DNA from: Hallella multisaccharivorax DSM 17128
GTDB taxonomy: Bacteria > Bacteroidota > Bacteroidia > Bacteroidales > Bacteroidaceae
Length of the DNA stretch: 55,530 nt
Reading direction: 5' to 3'
NCBI RefSeq assembly: GCF_000218235.1
Contig: NZ_GL945017.1
Coordinates: forward strand, 1 to 55,530
Numbering within the stretch: position 1 is the stretch's first letter; every line of letters starts with the position of its first letter. Positions 49,401 through 55,530 of this stretch are shown piece after piece. Made by a program: the position numbers and the translations under genes. The notes under the pieces are model-generated. The model had not been told where the DNA came from. It saw only the letters and a list, made by a program, of their open reading frames with translations, and ran no database searches.

Positions 49401-49528
49401 TGACAAGCCAATCGGTAAGGCAAGGTCGAAGATGACAAGCAAAATAGTAAAGTTGACTAAATATTGACAAGCAATTCAGTAAACCTGGTCGAACTTTGAC
49501 AAGCGATTTCAGTAAAAGACAATTTTGT
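49401..49528. repeat. Four 32-bp repeats at the right end of IS3
   Basis: TGACAAGC starts at 49401, 49433, 49465 and 49497, exactly 32 bases apart, each followed by a related (A/G)ATTTCAGTAA-like stretch. The last copy is the terminal inverted repeat itself. The last unit extends 7 bases beyond the element. They may be extra transposase-binding sites. Confidence 0.75.
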
Positions 49529-49535
49529 GAAGCAG

Positions 49536-49630
49536 ACCATCGTTCGGCAGTTGCCGCACAATCGTTCGACAGCTGCCGCACAATCGTAAAACAGCTGCCT
49601 GACGATTGTCAAACAGCTGTCAAACGATGG
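49536..49630. repeat. 22-bp tandem repeats with CAGCTG, intergenic
   Basis: Units begin at 49536, 49558, 49580 and 49602, with a partial unit at 49624. They share A-C-x-ATCGT at the start and CAG(C/T)TG near the middle. The outer ends CCATCGTT and AACGATGG are inverted, so the array can fold as one long hairpin. It lies between the lysO terminator region and a convergent gene end, where it may act as a bidirectional terminator. Confidence 0.7.
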
Positions 49631-49638
49631 CGCTATGC

Positions 49639-49848
49639 TTATTTCTTGCGCTGTGTCTTGCGGTGAGCCCGCTGTTCGCGGTACTTAGCTTTCTGCCGTG
49701 CCGATCCGGAGCCATGGGCTCCCGTGATATATTTCTTCTTCTTGGCTTTGGTCTTCACCTTGTCATCAGCCGGACGCTGCCCAGAAGCCTTCTTGAAGTT
49801 AATGCCGTTGACAAGGATCTCCTCGATGTCATCCATAACAATAGCCAT
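49639..49848 (-). CDS. Small basic hypothetical protein
   Basis: The 69-residue protein starts one base after the stop of the AICAR formyltransferase gene. It has an acidic start (MAIVMDDIEEILVNGIN) and a Lys/Arg-rich end (KKKKYITGAHGSGSARQKAK...), resembling small nucleic-acid-binding proteins. No domain was recognised. It is surely cotranscribed with the purine gene. Confidence 0.7.
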   Translation of the reverse strand: MAIVMDDIEEILVNGINFKKASGQRPADDKVKTKAKKKKYITGAHGSGSARQKAKYREQRAHRKTQRKK

Positions 49849-51030
49849 TTAATGGTGGAACAGACGGACGTGAGTCATGGCCATGGCGATGCCGTATTTA
49901 TCACACGTCTCAATGACGTTGTCGTCGCGGATAGATCCGCCGGCCTGTGCAATGTACTTCACGCCGCTCTTATGAGCCCGCTCAATATTGTCGCCGAAGG
50001 GGAAGAATGCATCAGAACCGAGACATACATCCGTATTCTGCGCAATCCATTCTTTCTGCTCGGGACGCATGAAAGGCTCGGGCTGCTCGGTGAAGAACTG
50101 CTGCCAGGCACCGTCGCGCAGCACGTCCTCATACTCCTCTGAGAGATAGACATTGATGCAATTGTCGCGGTCGGCACGGTGGATATGCTCTTTGAAGGGC
50201 AAGCCAAGCACTTTGGGGCTCTGACGCATCCACCACTCATCGGCCTTGCTGCCTGCCAGACGAGTACAGTGAATGCGGCTCTGCTGACCGGCACCAATAC
50301 CGATAGCCTGACCGTCCTTGGTATAGCAGACAGAGTTTGACTGGGTGTATTTCAGGGTGATGAGGGCTATCTTCAGGTCGCGCAGCACCTCGGGAGTAAA
50401 CGTCTTATTCTGCGTCGGCACGTCCTCAAAGAGTTTCGAGTCGGCCAAATCCACGTTGTTGCGGCCCTGCTCAAACGTGATGCCAAACACCTGCTTGTGC
50501 TCAAGAGGCTCCGGCACATAGTCAGGATCCACCTGAATGACACAATAGGAGCCTTTTCGCTTAGCTTTCAAGATCTCTAAAGCCTCGGGGGTATAGCCTG
50601 GAGCAATCACGCCGTCGCTCACCTCGCGTTTGATGAGCTTTGCGGTAGCCTCGTCGCAAGGGTCGCTCAGCGCACAAAAATCACCGTAGGAACACATGCG
50701 ATCGGCACCACGTGCACGGGCATAGGCACTGGCAAGGGGCGTAAGCTCAAAGTCGACATCATCAACAAAGTAGATTCTCTTCAGCGTCTCACTAAGAGGA
50801 AGACCAACGGCAGCCCCCGCAGGACTGACGTGCTTGAACGACGCTGCGGCAGGCAGGCCAGTGGCAGCCTTCAGCTCTTTAACCAACTGCCAAGAGTTGA
50901 GGGCATCCAAAAAATTAATGTAACCGGCACGGCCGTTGATGACTTCCACGGGAAGCTCACCATGCTCCATGTAGATGCGTGCGGGCTTCTGGTTGGGATT
51001 GCAACCGTACTTTAGTGCGTATTCCTTCAT
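49849..51030 (-). CDS. AICAR formyltransferase without cyclohydrolase domain
   Basis: The 393-residue protein corresponds to the AICAR transformylase half of PurH, which uses 10-formyl-tetrahydrofolate to formylate AICAR in purine synthesis. It begins directly with MKEYALKYGCNPNQKPARIY and has ASFKHVSPAGAAVG near 63-76, IGIGAGQQSRIHCTRLA and GSDAFFPFGDNIERA near the end. The IMP cyclohydrolase domain is absent, as is usual in Bacteroidales, where it must be encoded elsewhere. A promoter lies 44 bases upstream. Confidence 0.93.
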   Translation of the reverse strand: MKEYALKYGCNPNQKPARIYMEHGELPVEVINGRAGYINFLDALNSWQLVKELKAATGLPAAASFKHVSPAGAAVGLPLSETLKRIYFVDDVDFELTPLASAYARARGADRMCSYGDFCALSDPCDEATAKLIKREVSDGVIAPGYTPEALEILKAKRKGSYCVIQVDPDYVPEPLEHKQVFGITFEQGRNNVDLADSKLFEDVPTQNKTFTPEVLRDLKIALITLKYTQSNSVCYTKDGQAIGIGAGQQSRIHCTRLAGSKADEWWMRQSPKVLGLPFKEHIHRADRDNCINVYLSEEYEDVLRDGAWQQFFTEQPEPFMRPEQKEWIAQNTDVCLGSDAFFPFGDNIERAHKSGVKYIAQAGGSIRDDNVIETCDKYGIAMAMTHVRLFHH

Positions 51031-51073
51031 TACAATAATAAAGATTTAATGAGAGATTAACCAAACTGTTTGG

Positions 51074-51103
51074 CAAAGTTAAGAAAAAAAAGTCGTATCT
51101 TTG
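51074..51103. promoter_or_regulatory. Divergent promoter pair
   Basis: TAACTTTG on the minus strand (51081-51074) serves the AICAR formyltransferase gene. TATCTTTG on the plus strand (51096-51103), with TTTG at 51069-51072, serves the gene at 51135. The boxes are 14 bases apart, so the two polymerases should exclude each other. Confidence 0.6.
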
Positions 51104-51134
51104 CCTCACGTTATAGAAAAAAGTATGTGAGAAA

Positions 51135-51425
51135 ATGAAAAGGGACATTAAAGCGCTTCTTAAAGAGGTAGGAAGCAAGACCAAAGAGGGAGAACATGAC
51201 ATCAACTGCGATTTGGGAAACCTATCCAAAAAGCTGTCAAGACATCATATCAACCTGAGCGTCTCATCGTTGAAGAAGCTCATGGAGCTTGTCACCGGCA
51301 AGCGAAAGCTTTCCACAGCCGCCAAAAACCGCCTGGCACTCTTTGCCGGCTTTCAGAGTTGGGGAGATCTCGACGATGCACTCCACGGGAACGACGACGG
51401 AGACAAAAGCTACACCGTGAAATAA
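51135..51425 (+). CDS. Hypothetical protein, possible DNA-binding
   Basis: The 96-residue protein is helical and basic in its middle (LSKKLSRHHINLSVSSLKKL), followed by LSTAAKNRLALFAGFQSWGDL. The pattern suggests a small HTH-like protein, but no family is recognised. It has its own promoter at 51096 and stands divergent from the purine gene. Confidence 0.65.
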   Translation: MKRDIKALLKEVGSKTKEGEHDINCDLGNLSKKLSRHHINLSVSSLKKLMELVTGKRKLSTAAKNRLALFAGFQSWGDLDDALHGNDDGDKSYTVK

Positions 51426-51557
51426 TGATCATGCAATTGCAGCAGGGAAAAGACTGATTATCAGTGCAGCCTTATGGCAAAAGCTGCGATACCCTCACGA
51501 CACCACTCATTCAACAAGTTTCCGCTAAAGCCATTAGCACGAGAAAACAGAGCAGAA

Positions 51558-51590
51558 AAAAGCATGACAACACTGTCATGCTTTTCTGTT
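51558..51590 (-). terminator. Terminator of rplS
   Basis: A perfect 12-bp stem (51558-51569 with 51574-51585, AGCATGACA/TGTCATGCT) around ACAC ends in a T-run on the minus strand. It lies 22 bases beyond the rplS stop. Confidence 0.85.
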
Positions 51591-51611
51591 TCTTCAAAGA
51601 GGAAATTCTGT

Positions 51612-51971
51612 TCACTCTCCAGTAACGACGCGCTTCTCCTGAATACGGGCAGCCTTACCAGTGAGCTTACGCAGATAGTAGAGCTTCGCGCGGCGCACTT
51701 TACCATACTTGTTGACCTCAATATGGTCGATAGCGGGAGACTCTGCGGGGAAAATACGCTCAACACCTACTGTACCCGACATCTTACGCACAGTGAAACG
51801 CTTCTTGTCTCCATGGCCACTGATCTTGATCACGATGCCCCGGTAGAGCTGAATACGCTCCTTTGAACCCTCGACGATTTTGTAAGCGACAGTGATTGTG
51901 TCACCTGCCTTGAACGCAGGAATCTTTTTGCCGGTTGCAAATGCTTCCTCAGCAACTTTAATTAAATCCAT
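51612..51971 (-). CDS. rplS: 50S ribosomal protein L19
   Basis: The 119-residue protein is typical L19, at the interface of the two ribosomal subunits. Conserved segments are [46 protein letters not shown] and [10 protein letters not shown]. It is monocistronic, with a long leader and a strong terminator. Confidence 0.98.
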   Translation of the reverse strand: MDLIKVAEEAFATGKKIPAFKAGDTITVAYKIVEGSKERIQLYRGIVIKISGHGDKKRFTVRKMSGTVGVERIFPAESPAIDHIEVNKYGKVRRAKLYYLRKLTGKAARIQEKRVVTGE

Positions 51972-52064
51972 TTTTGATTGTAATGATTAAATGTTGTCCG
52001 TCGCTCCAACCCGACATAGCCTGAGGACTCTTCCCTCAACCAGCGGTCAGGCCGAAAAGCGGTG
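51972..52064 (-). promoter_or_regulatory. rplS leader with hairpin, possible L19 autoregulatory site
   Basis: About 85 noncoding bases separate the -7 box from the ATG. On the minus strand GCCTGA near 52050 can pair with TCAGGC near 52022, with inner pairing. L19 leaders are known in other phyla; membership here is inference. Confidence 0.4.
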
Positions 52065-52072
52065 CAAAGGTA
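52065..52072 (-). promoter_or_regulatory. -7 box of rplS
   Basis: TACCTTTG on the minus strand, 94 bases before the start codon. Confidence 0.6.
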
Positions 52073-52163
52073 CTTACTTTTAACGAAAGAAAAAAGCATT
52101 GCCGTGAATTCTATTATTTTTTAACATTCAAGGACCACAGCATCCGCTTCCACAGCCGTTTTG

Positions 52164-53012
52164 TCATTTATCCAAAGTCAATATCATCTTTCCGACAAAG
52201 ATGCCACTCTTTCCATTCTGGTCGTCGGGCACAGGAGTGCCCTCGGCATTGTTGACATAACGGAGACGCTTGAAATAAGTGTGGCTGTGCCCACCCAGCA
52301 CCAAGTCGATGCCCCGTGTGTTACGGATGACCTCCTGGTCGCCCATTCCATGCTCCTCCCAACCAAGATGGGAGATGCAGATCACAAGGTCACAATGCTT
52401 CTTTTTTAAGAGATCGGCCATCTCTTGTGCTGTACTCACAGGATCAAGATACTCCGTCGACCGGTAATTGTGATGGTCAACCAATCCGTCAAGTTTTGGT
52501 GCGAGACCAAAGACGCCTATCTTCACCCCCTTACGCTTGATGATCACATAGGGCTTGACCATTTTATCGAGCCCGCACTCATGGAAGCGATAATTGGCAC
52601 AAACGATGGGGAAATTGAGCCGCTTAATGAGGCGCGCAAGATTCTCAAGACCATAGTCAAACTCGTGATTACCCACTGTGCCTGCATCATAATGCATCAA
52701 GTTCATCAACCCTGTTTCCACATCACCTTTGAATAAGGTATAATAGGGCGATCCCTGTGAGAAATCACCGCTGTCGAAGAGCAACAGCTTGGGATCCTTG
52801 GCACGCTCCTCTTTCAACATGTCAATGCGGCGAAGGAAGCCACCCCTACCCGCTTGCAGTGTATCCGAGAGATGCTCTGACAGCGGGAAAACGCAGCTGT
52901 GCGTGTCATTGGTGTGAAGAATTGTCAGTTGCTTCTGGGCAAAAGTCATCAGGCTGCCGCAGAGCAACAACATCATCAATATATATCCTGGCAATAATTT
53001 TCTTGTTTTCAT
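52164..53012 (-). CDS. Exported metallophosphatase, 5'-nucleotidase N-terminal domain
   Basis: The 282-residue protein has a signal peptide (ending LMTFAQ) and a calcineurin-like dimetal phosphatase domain: LTILHTNDTHSC, LLFDSGDFSQGSPYY, TVGNHEFDYG, ISHLGWEEHG and LVLGGHSHTYF. This is the catalytic half of UshA-type 5'-nucleotidases. The substrate-binding half is the separate gene just upstream (33-base gap). The two products probably act together in the periplasm to take phosphate off nucleotides. Confidence 0.9.
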   Translation of the reverse strand: MKTRKLLPGYILMMLLLCGSLMTFAQKQLTILHTNDTHSCVFPLSEHLSDTLQAGRGGFLRRIDMLKEERAKDPKLLLFDSGDFSQGSPYYTLFKGDVETGLMNLMHYDAGTVGNHEFDYGLENLARLIKRLNFPIVCANYRFHECGLDKMVKPYVIIKRKGVKIGVFGLAPKLDGLVDHHNYRSTEYLDPVSTAQEMADLLKKKHCDLVICISHLGWEEHGMGDQEVIRNTRGIDLVLGGHSHTYFKRLRYVNNAEGTPVPDDQNGKSGIFVGKMILTLDK

Positions 53013-53044
53013 CGTTGCTATTATTTACCTAATCTTCTTCCGTC

Positions 53045-53821
53045 TCACTCCCCTACCGTGATTCTTCCTTCCACCTTGGCGTCGACAGCCTTGCCTTCAG
53101 CCATGAGCTTCTTGAAGTAATCTACAATGATATACCTTACATTGTCCGTATTTTCCGTAGGTGAGACGACGCTGGTCTTGGCCTTAAAAGCCGACATACC
53201 ATCATTGCCTTGCGACAAATAATCCAGAGTGACCACCCGATAGGACTTCTGCGGGTCAACTGGCTCACCGTTGACAGTGACCGTCTTCAGTTGATGGCCG
53301 CCCGTAATGACCATCTTCACGCTGTGGCTGACACCCTCGCCTCCTCGCGCTGCAATCTCTCGAAAGAGCTGGAGCACCTTGTCACCGGAAAGCGTCAGAA
53401 AGCAAATGTGGTTTTCAAAAGGCGCTACATTGAGCACGTCCCCATAAGTAACTGTACCACTTGGCAATGAGGCGCGGATACCTCCGACATTGTAAATGCC
53501 AAAGTCAGGTGTCTCATGGTAAACGCCTCCTGCCCAGACCAGAATGTCTGAGAGCAAGTTGCTGAGGTCGCTTTCGGGTCTATGCGATGCCATGGGGTGT
53601 GCCGTCGTCCCCACTACAGGCGACATTTCCCTATCCACCTCACTCTTGTAAGGCATGATGAACGCCGCAGCCCGTGCGTCAGGATATGCGTCATACTTCC
53701 TGTCAATAAGGATACGGCTGCGCTCTATCTTCACGACGCGATATTTCGGACGCCATGAAGCTGAGGCCGATGTGGCTGCCATGACCGACAGCACAAGCAA
53801 TGATCTGAACGTTGTATTCAT
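53045..53821 (-). CDS. Exported 5'-nucleotidase C-terminal domain protein
   Basis: The 258-residue protein has an N-terminal signal (LVLSVMAATSASAS) and then the C-terminal substrate-binding domain of 5'-nucleotidases: ESDLSNLLSDILVW, YNVGGIRASLPSGTVTYGDV, APFENHICFLTLSGDKV and the TLDYLSQGNDGM loop. It contains no metal site. It is transcribed before its catalytic partner and after porT. Confidence 0.9.
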   Translation of the reverse strand: MNTTFRSLLVLSVMAATSASASWRPKYRVVKIERSRILIDRKYDAYPDARAAAFIMPYKSEVDREMSPVVGTTAHPMASHRPESDLSNLLSDILVWAGGVYHETPDFGIYNVGGIRASLPSGTVTYGDVLNVAPFENHICFLTLSGDKVLQLFREIAARGGEGVSHSVKMVITGGHQLKTVTVNGEPVDPQKSYRVVTLDYLSQGNDGMSAFKAKTSVVSPTENTDNVRYIIVDYFKKLMAEGKAVDAKVEGRITVGE

Positions 53822-53849
53822 TTATAATATGTGTGACTATTGTGTTGGG

Positions 53850-54593
53850 TTACTCGAAATAAAAAGCCAATGCGATCATTTTCGTCTTGGCTTTGTTCAC
53901 GCTCATGGCGAACGGACGTAACGAGGCGTCGCGCAACTGTTGAGGATGCTTAGTATCAAGACTGTTGGTCAACCCAAACATGAACTTCAGTTCAGGGCGC
54001 AACTTGAAAAAAGGCAAATAGAAATCACATCCCACCCCTGTCTCGAAATAGACATCATAACGCTTGAGTTTCAGAATGTCGTCGCTCTTTCCGCTGAGAT
54101 TAATGGCCGGACACAGGCCCGCCAACAGATAGGGCCGGTGGTTGCCCGCGCGCTTCGAGGCGAAGATCACGTCAGCTGAGCAAGAGACATACACTGATTT
54201 GAGGTTCTGCGTGCGGTCACGCAGACTGTCGGGAGCCTGTAAATCCATGTTGTGGAAAGTGAGATGGCGGCTGCCGAAGTAGAGTGTCGGAGCAATGCGC
54301 AATGAGAAATAATCATCAAGACGTGCCTCACCGAGCACGCCCACATTGAAACCCTGGTCCCAACGGTCCTGATCAGCGGTGATGGTATAGACCTGTTGGG
54401 AGCCGTCGGCAAGCGTCATCGTCTGCGGTCCCACATTGGTGAGCTCCAGATCCTGGGCATGGGTGCCGACCAAGATGCCGAAATGGAAAGGCCGCAAGTC
54501 GGTGTATGGCCGGTTCTCCACAGTGTGCTCCTGAGAGAATACTGGCAGACAACAGATGGCTAATACAAAAGATATAACGATTCTTCTCATCAA
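53850..54593 (-). CDS. porT: PorT family outer-membrane protein
   Basis: The 247-residue protein has a signal peptide (ending LPVFSQ) and alternating beta segments that suggest an eight-stranded outer-membrane barrel, ending in Phe-Glu. Its length and the segments RPFHFGILVGTH, DDYFSLRIAPTLYFG and PFFKLRPELKFMFGL resemble PorT, a component needed for type IX secretion in Bacteroidota. A general outer-membrane beta-barrel protein is the alternative. It starts an operon with the split nucleotidase (28-base gap). Confidence 0.78.
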   Translation of the reverse strand: MMRRIVISFVLAICCLPVFSQEHTVENRPYTDLRPFHFGILVGTHAQDLELTNVGPQTMTLADGSQQVYTITADQDRWDQGFNVGVLGEARLDDYFSLRIAPTLYFGSRHLTFHNMDLQAPDSLRDRTQNLKSVYVSCSADVIFASKRAGNHRPYLLAGLCPAINLSGKSDDILKLKRYDVYFETGVGCDFYLPFFKLRPELKFMFGLTNSLDTKHPQQLRDASLRPFAMSVNKAKTKMIALAFYFE

Positions 54594-54679
54594 TCTACAA
54601 ACGTATTCTCCCTTTTATTATTGCATCTTTCATCATTAATGATGATAAAAATGTTAAATAACCAAATTTTCTATCCTCA

Positions 54680-54713
54680 TTTGTAGGTATTAGAAATAAA
54701 CTCCTTATCTTTG
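54680..54713 (+). promoter_or_regulatory. Ferredoxin promoter
   Basis: TTTG (54680-54683), 22 bases, TATCTTTG (54706-54713). The leader carries a GCAGGC-GCCACA-GCCTGC hairpin at 54731-54748. Confidence 0.65.
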
Positions 54714-54798
54714 CAATGACGAAAAAGAGAGCAGGCGCCACAGCCTGCGTTTCTATGTTCATTCAACAAAAACATTATAAATTTTAAAGCTAAGAATT

Positions 54799-54969
54799 AT
54801 GGCATACGTTATTGGTGACAACTGTGTCGCATGCGGTACTTGCATCGACGAATGCCCTGTAGGAGCTATCTCCGAGGGCGAAATCTATCACATTAACCCC
54901 GATGAGTGCACAGAGTGCGGCACATGCGCTTCTGTCTGCCCCAACGAGGCTATCAGCCTTCCTGAGTAA
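54799..54969 (+). CDS. 2[4Fe-4S] ferredoxin
   Basis: The 56-residue protein has two CxxCxxCxxxCP motifs (CVACGTCIDECP and CTECGTCASVCP), which bind two [4Fe-4S] clusters. It is a small cytosolic low-potential electron carrier of the clostridial type, used by pyruvate:ferredoxin oxidoreductase, hydrogenases or Rnf. It is too short for most gene callers' thresholds but is certain. It has its own promoter. The group II intron ends about 25 bases beyond its stop. Confidence 0.97.
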   Translation: MAYVIGDNCVACGTCIDECPVGAISEGEIYHINPDECTECGTCASVCPNEAISLPE

Positions 54970-54991
54970 ATCATTTACTTTTTAAGGAATC

Positions 54992-55530
54992 GAGTAGGAG
55001 GAAAACGAAGTAGTTTTCTTCCTACTTTCGTTTTCCGACCTCTCACACCACCGTACATGCGGTCCCGCATACGGCGGTTCCTATTTTGGGGTGCCATTCG
55101 AGATACGTCCCCATTAAAGTAGCATACCCTGCTGCACGTAGATTGTTGTTACTTATTGCAGTTGCTAAAATAGGACTATTAGCTATATGCCAATAACCCT
55201 TACGAGTATTACCCCATTCGTATGCTTGGTATTTATTAATACCACATCTAATGAGGTTTGCCACTTTTGTCTTGACTTTCTTCCAAGCTTTCCATATACA
55301 CATGCGTATTCTACGTCTTAACCATTCGTCTGTTTCAAGCAAGAGACGCTTCATATTGGCAAGGTGATAATAGCCAACCCACCCTCTTATGTATTCTTTC
55401 AGCTTTTGCTTTCTCTTGGCATATCCCCATCCATTGCTGCGACTTGTCAGTTCTTTCAACCTTGACTTCATCTTGGCTTTGGATTTTGGGTGCACAGTGA
55501 GTTGGCATTTGCCTTTCATCACATAAAAGG
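54992..55530 (-). mobile_element. Group II intron, 3' part (runs off the window)
   Basis: The minus strand shows domain V (from 55080, GAACCGCCGTATGCGGG... to about 55039) and domain VI (55036-54998), a stem AACGA-A-AGTAG against CTACTTCGTT with the expected single bulged A. The 3' splice site is estimated at 54990-54998. Upstream lies the maturase reading frame. The 5' part of the intron is outside the window. Confidence 0.85.
55043..55530 (-). CDS. Group II intron reverse transcriptase/maturase, C-terminal part
   Basis: The frame is open to the window edge, so the N-terminal reverse transcriptase is missing here. The visible 160 residues are the maturase (X) domain: MKSRLKELTSRSNGW, KLKEYIRGWVGYYHLAN, LLETDEWLRRRIRMCIWKAW and AYEWGNTRKGYWHIANSP. 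No HNH endonuclease follows. The last codons (GTAVCGTACTVV) overlap intron domain V. Confidence 0.93.
   Translation of the reverse strand, partial: FYVMKGKCQLTVHPKSKAKMKSRLKELTSRSNGWGYAKRKQKLKEYIRGWVGYYHLANMKRLLLETDEWLRRRIRMCIWKAWKKVKTKVANLIRCGINKYQAYEWGNTRKGYWHIANSPILATAISNNNLRAAGYATLMGTYLEWHPKIGTAVCGTACTVV

Larger units (their letters stand above)
47918..49521 (+). mobile_element. IS3-family insertion sequence, apparently intact
   Basis: Imperfect 25-bp inverted repeats (47918-47942 and 49497-49521, both starting TGTCTT and sharing GCTTGTCA) bound 1604 bp. A 3-bp target duplication ATT flanks it (47915-47917 and 49522-49524). It has overlapping orfA and orfB frames with a slippery A-run. 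The tail after orfB holds a hairpin-rich region and four 32-bp repeats ending at the right end. Confidence 0.88.

Noticed and set aside
49606..50142. 178-codon plus-strand frame opposite the purine gene
   Set aside because: Its length comes from the GC-rich AICAR formyltransferase; no start signal or domain.
52120..52163. Short Cys/Gly-rich frame after the metallophosphatase gene (NGCGSGCCGP)
   Set aside because: No start codon of its own and in a different frame from the gene; looks accidental.

Overview
The window looks like the chromosome of a gut-type Bacteroidales bacterium, most likely Prevotella or Segatella. The signs are -7 boxes of the Bacteroidota type (TAnnTTTG) in front of many genes, few Shine-Dalgarno sites on chromosomal genes, a PorT-like outer-membrane protein of type IX secretion, a stand-alone AICAR formyltransferase, a secreted 5'-nucleotidase split into two genes, and Prevotella-like secreted proteins and transposons. 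The species is an inference from gene content; there is no rRNA here.

Region 1 (1-19000) is mostly housekeeping on the minus strand: htpG, maf, a KdsC-type phosphatase, a short-chain dehydrogenase, mnmE, a decayed GH28 pectinase, ftsH, a LytTR/LytS-type two-component pair, a four-gene dlt-like cassette (adenylating ligase, carrier protein, MBOAT acyltransferase, SGNH-like membrane protein), a cupin and an M3 peptidase. Region 2 (19100-25300) is a transposon graveyard: an IS66 relic with perfect 18-bp ends, a small peptide gene with a Gly-Gly leader next to a secreted beta-domain protein, and a DDE transposase cut by a second, internally deleted IS66. Region 3 (25300-30220) holds a large secreted OB-fold/chitobiase-like protein, a broken RNase HI and argS.

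Region 4 (30270-37812) opens with IS relics and then carries a plus-strand defence-type operon: an XRE regulator, a 1004-aa fused nuclease-adenine methylase, a second adenine methylase, a 41-aa ORF and a DUF262/HNH protein of the GmrSD type. Region 5 (38400-44501) is a 6.1-kb integrative element in the 3' end of a tRNA-Met(CAT) gene, bounded by a 15-bp direct repeat. It has a tyrosine recombinase, an excisionase-like protein, a rolling-circle (II/X type) replication protein and small genes of unknown role. Two copies of a 45-bp site precede its replication gene and the next gene.

Region 6 (44560-55530) returns to chromosome: a HAD hydrolase, an N-terminally truncated Crp-type winged helix, DUF488 and a hemerythrin-like RIC protein, a two-gene LysO exporter whose terminator was hit by an apparently intact IS3 element, AICAR formyltransferase, rplS, the split nucleotidase, PorT, a 2[4Fe-4S] ferredoxin, and the 3' end of a group II intron running off the window.

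The main candidates for undescribed biology are the composite restriction/methylation/DUF262 operon, the Gly-Gly peptide locus, the rolling-circle element with its repeated control site, and a recurring architecture at transposase 5' ends in which an inverted repeat brackets the promoter and covers the start codon. Two intergenic arrays of the same 22-bp repeat family and a third unrelated 22-bp array are also unexplained.
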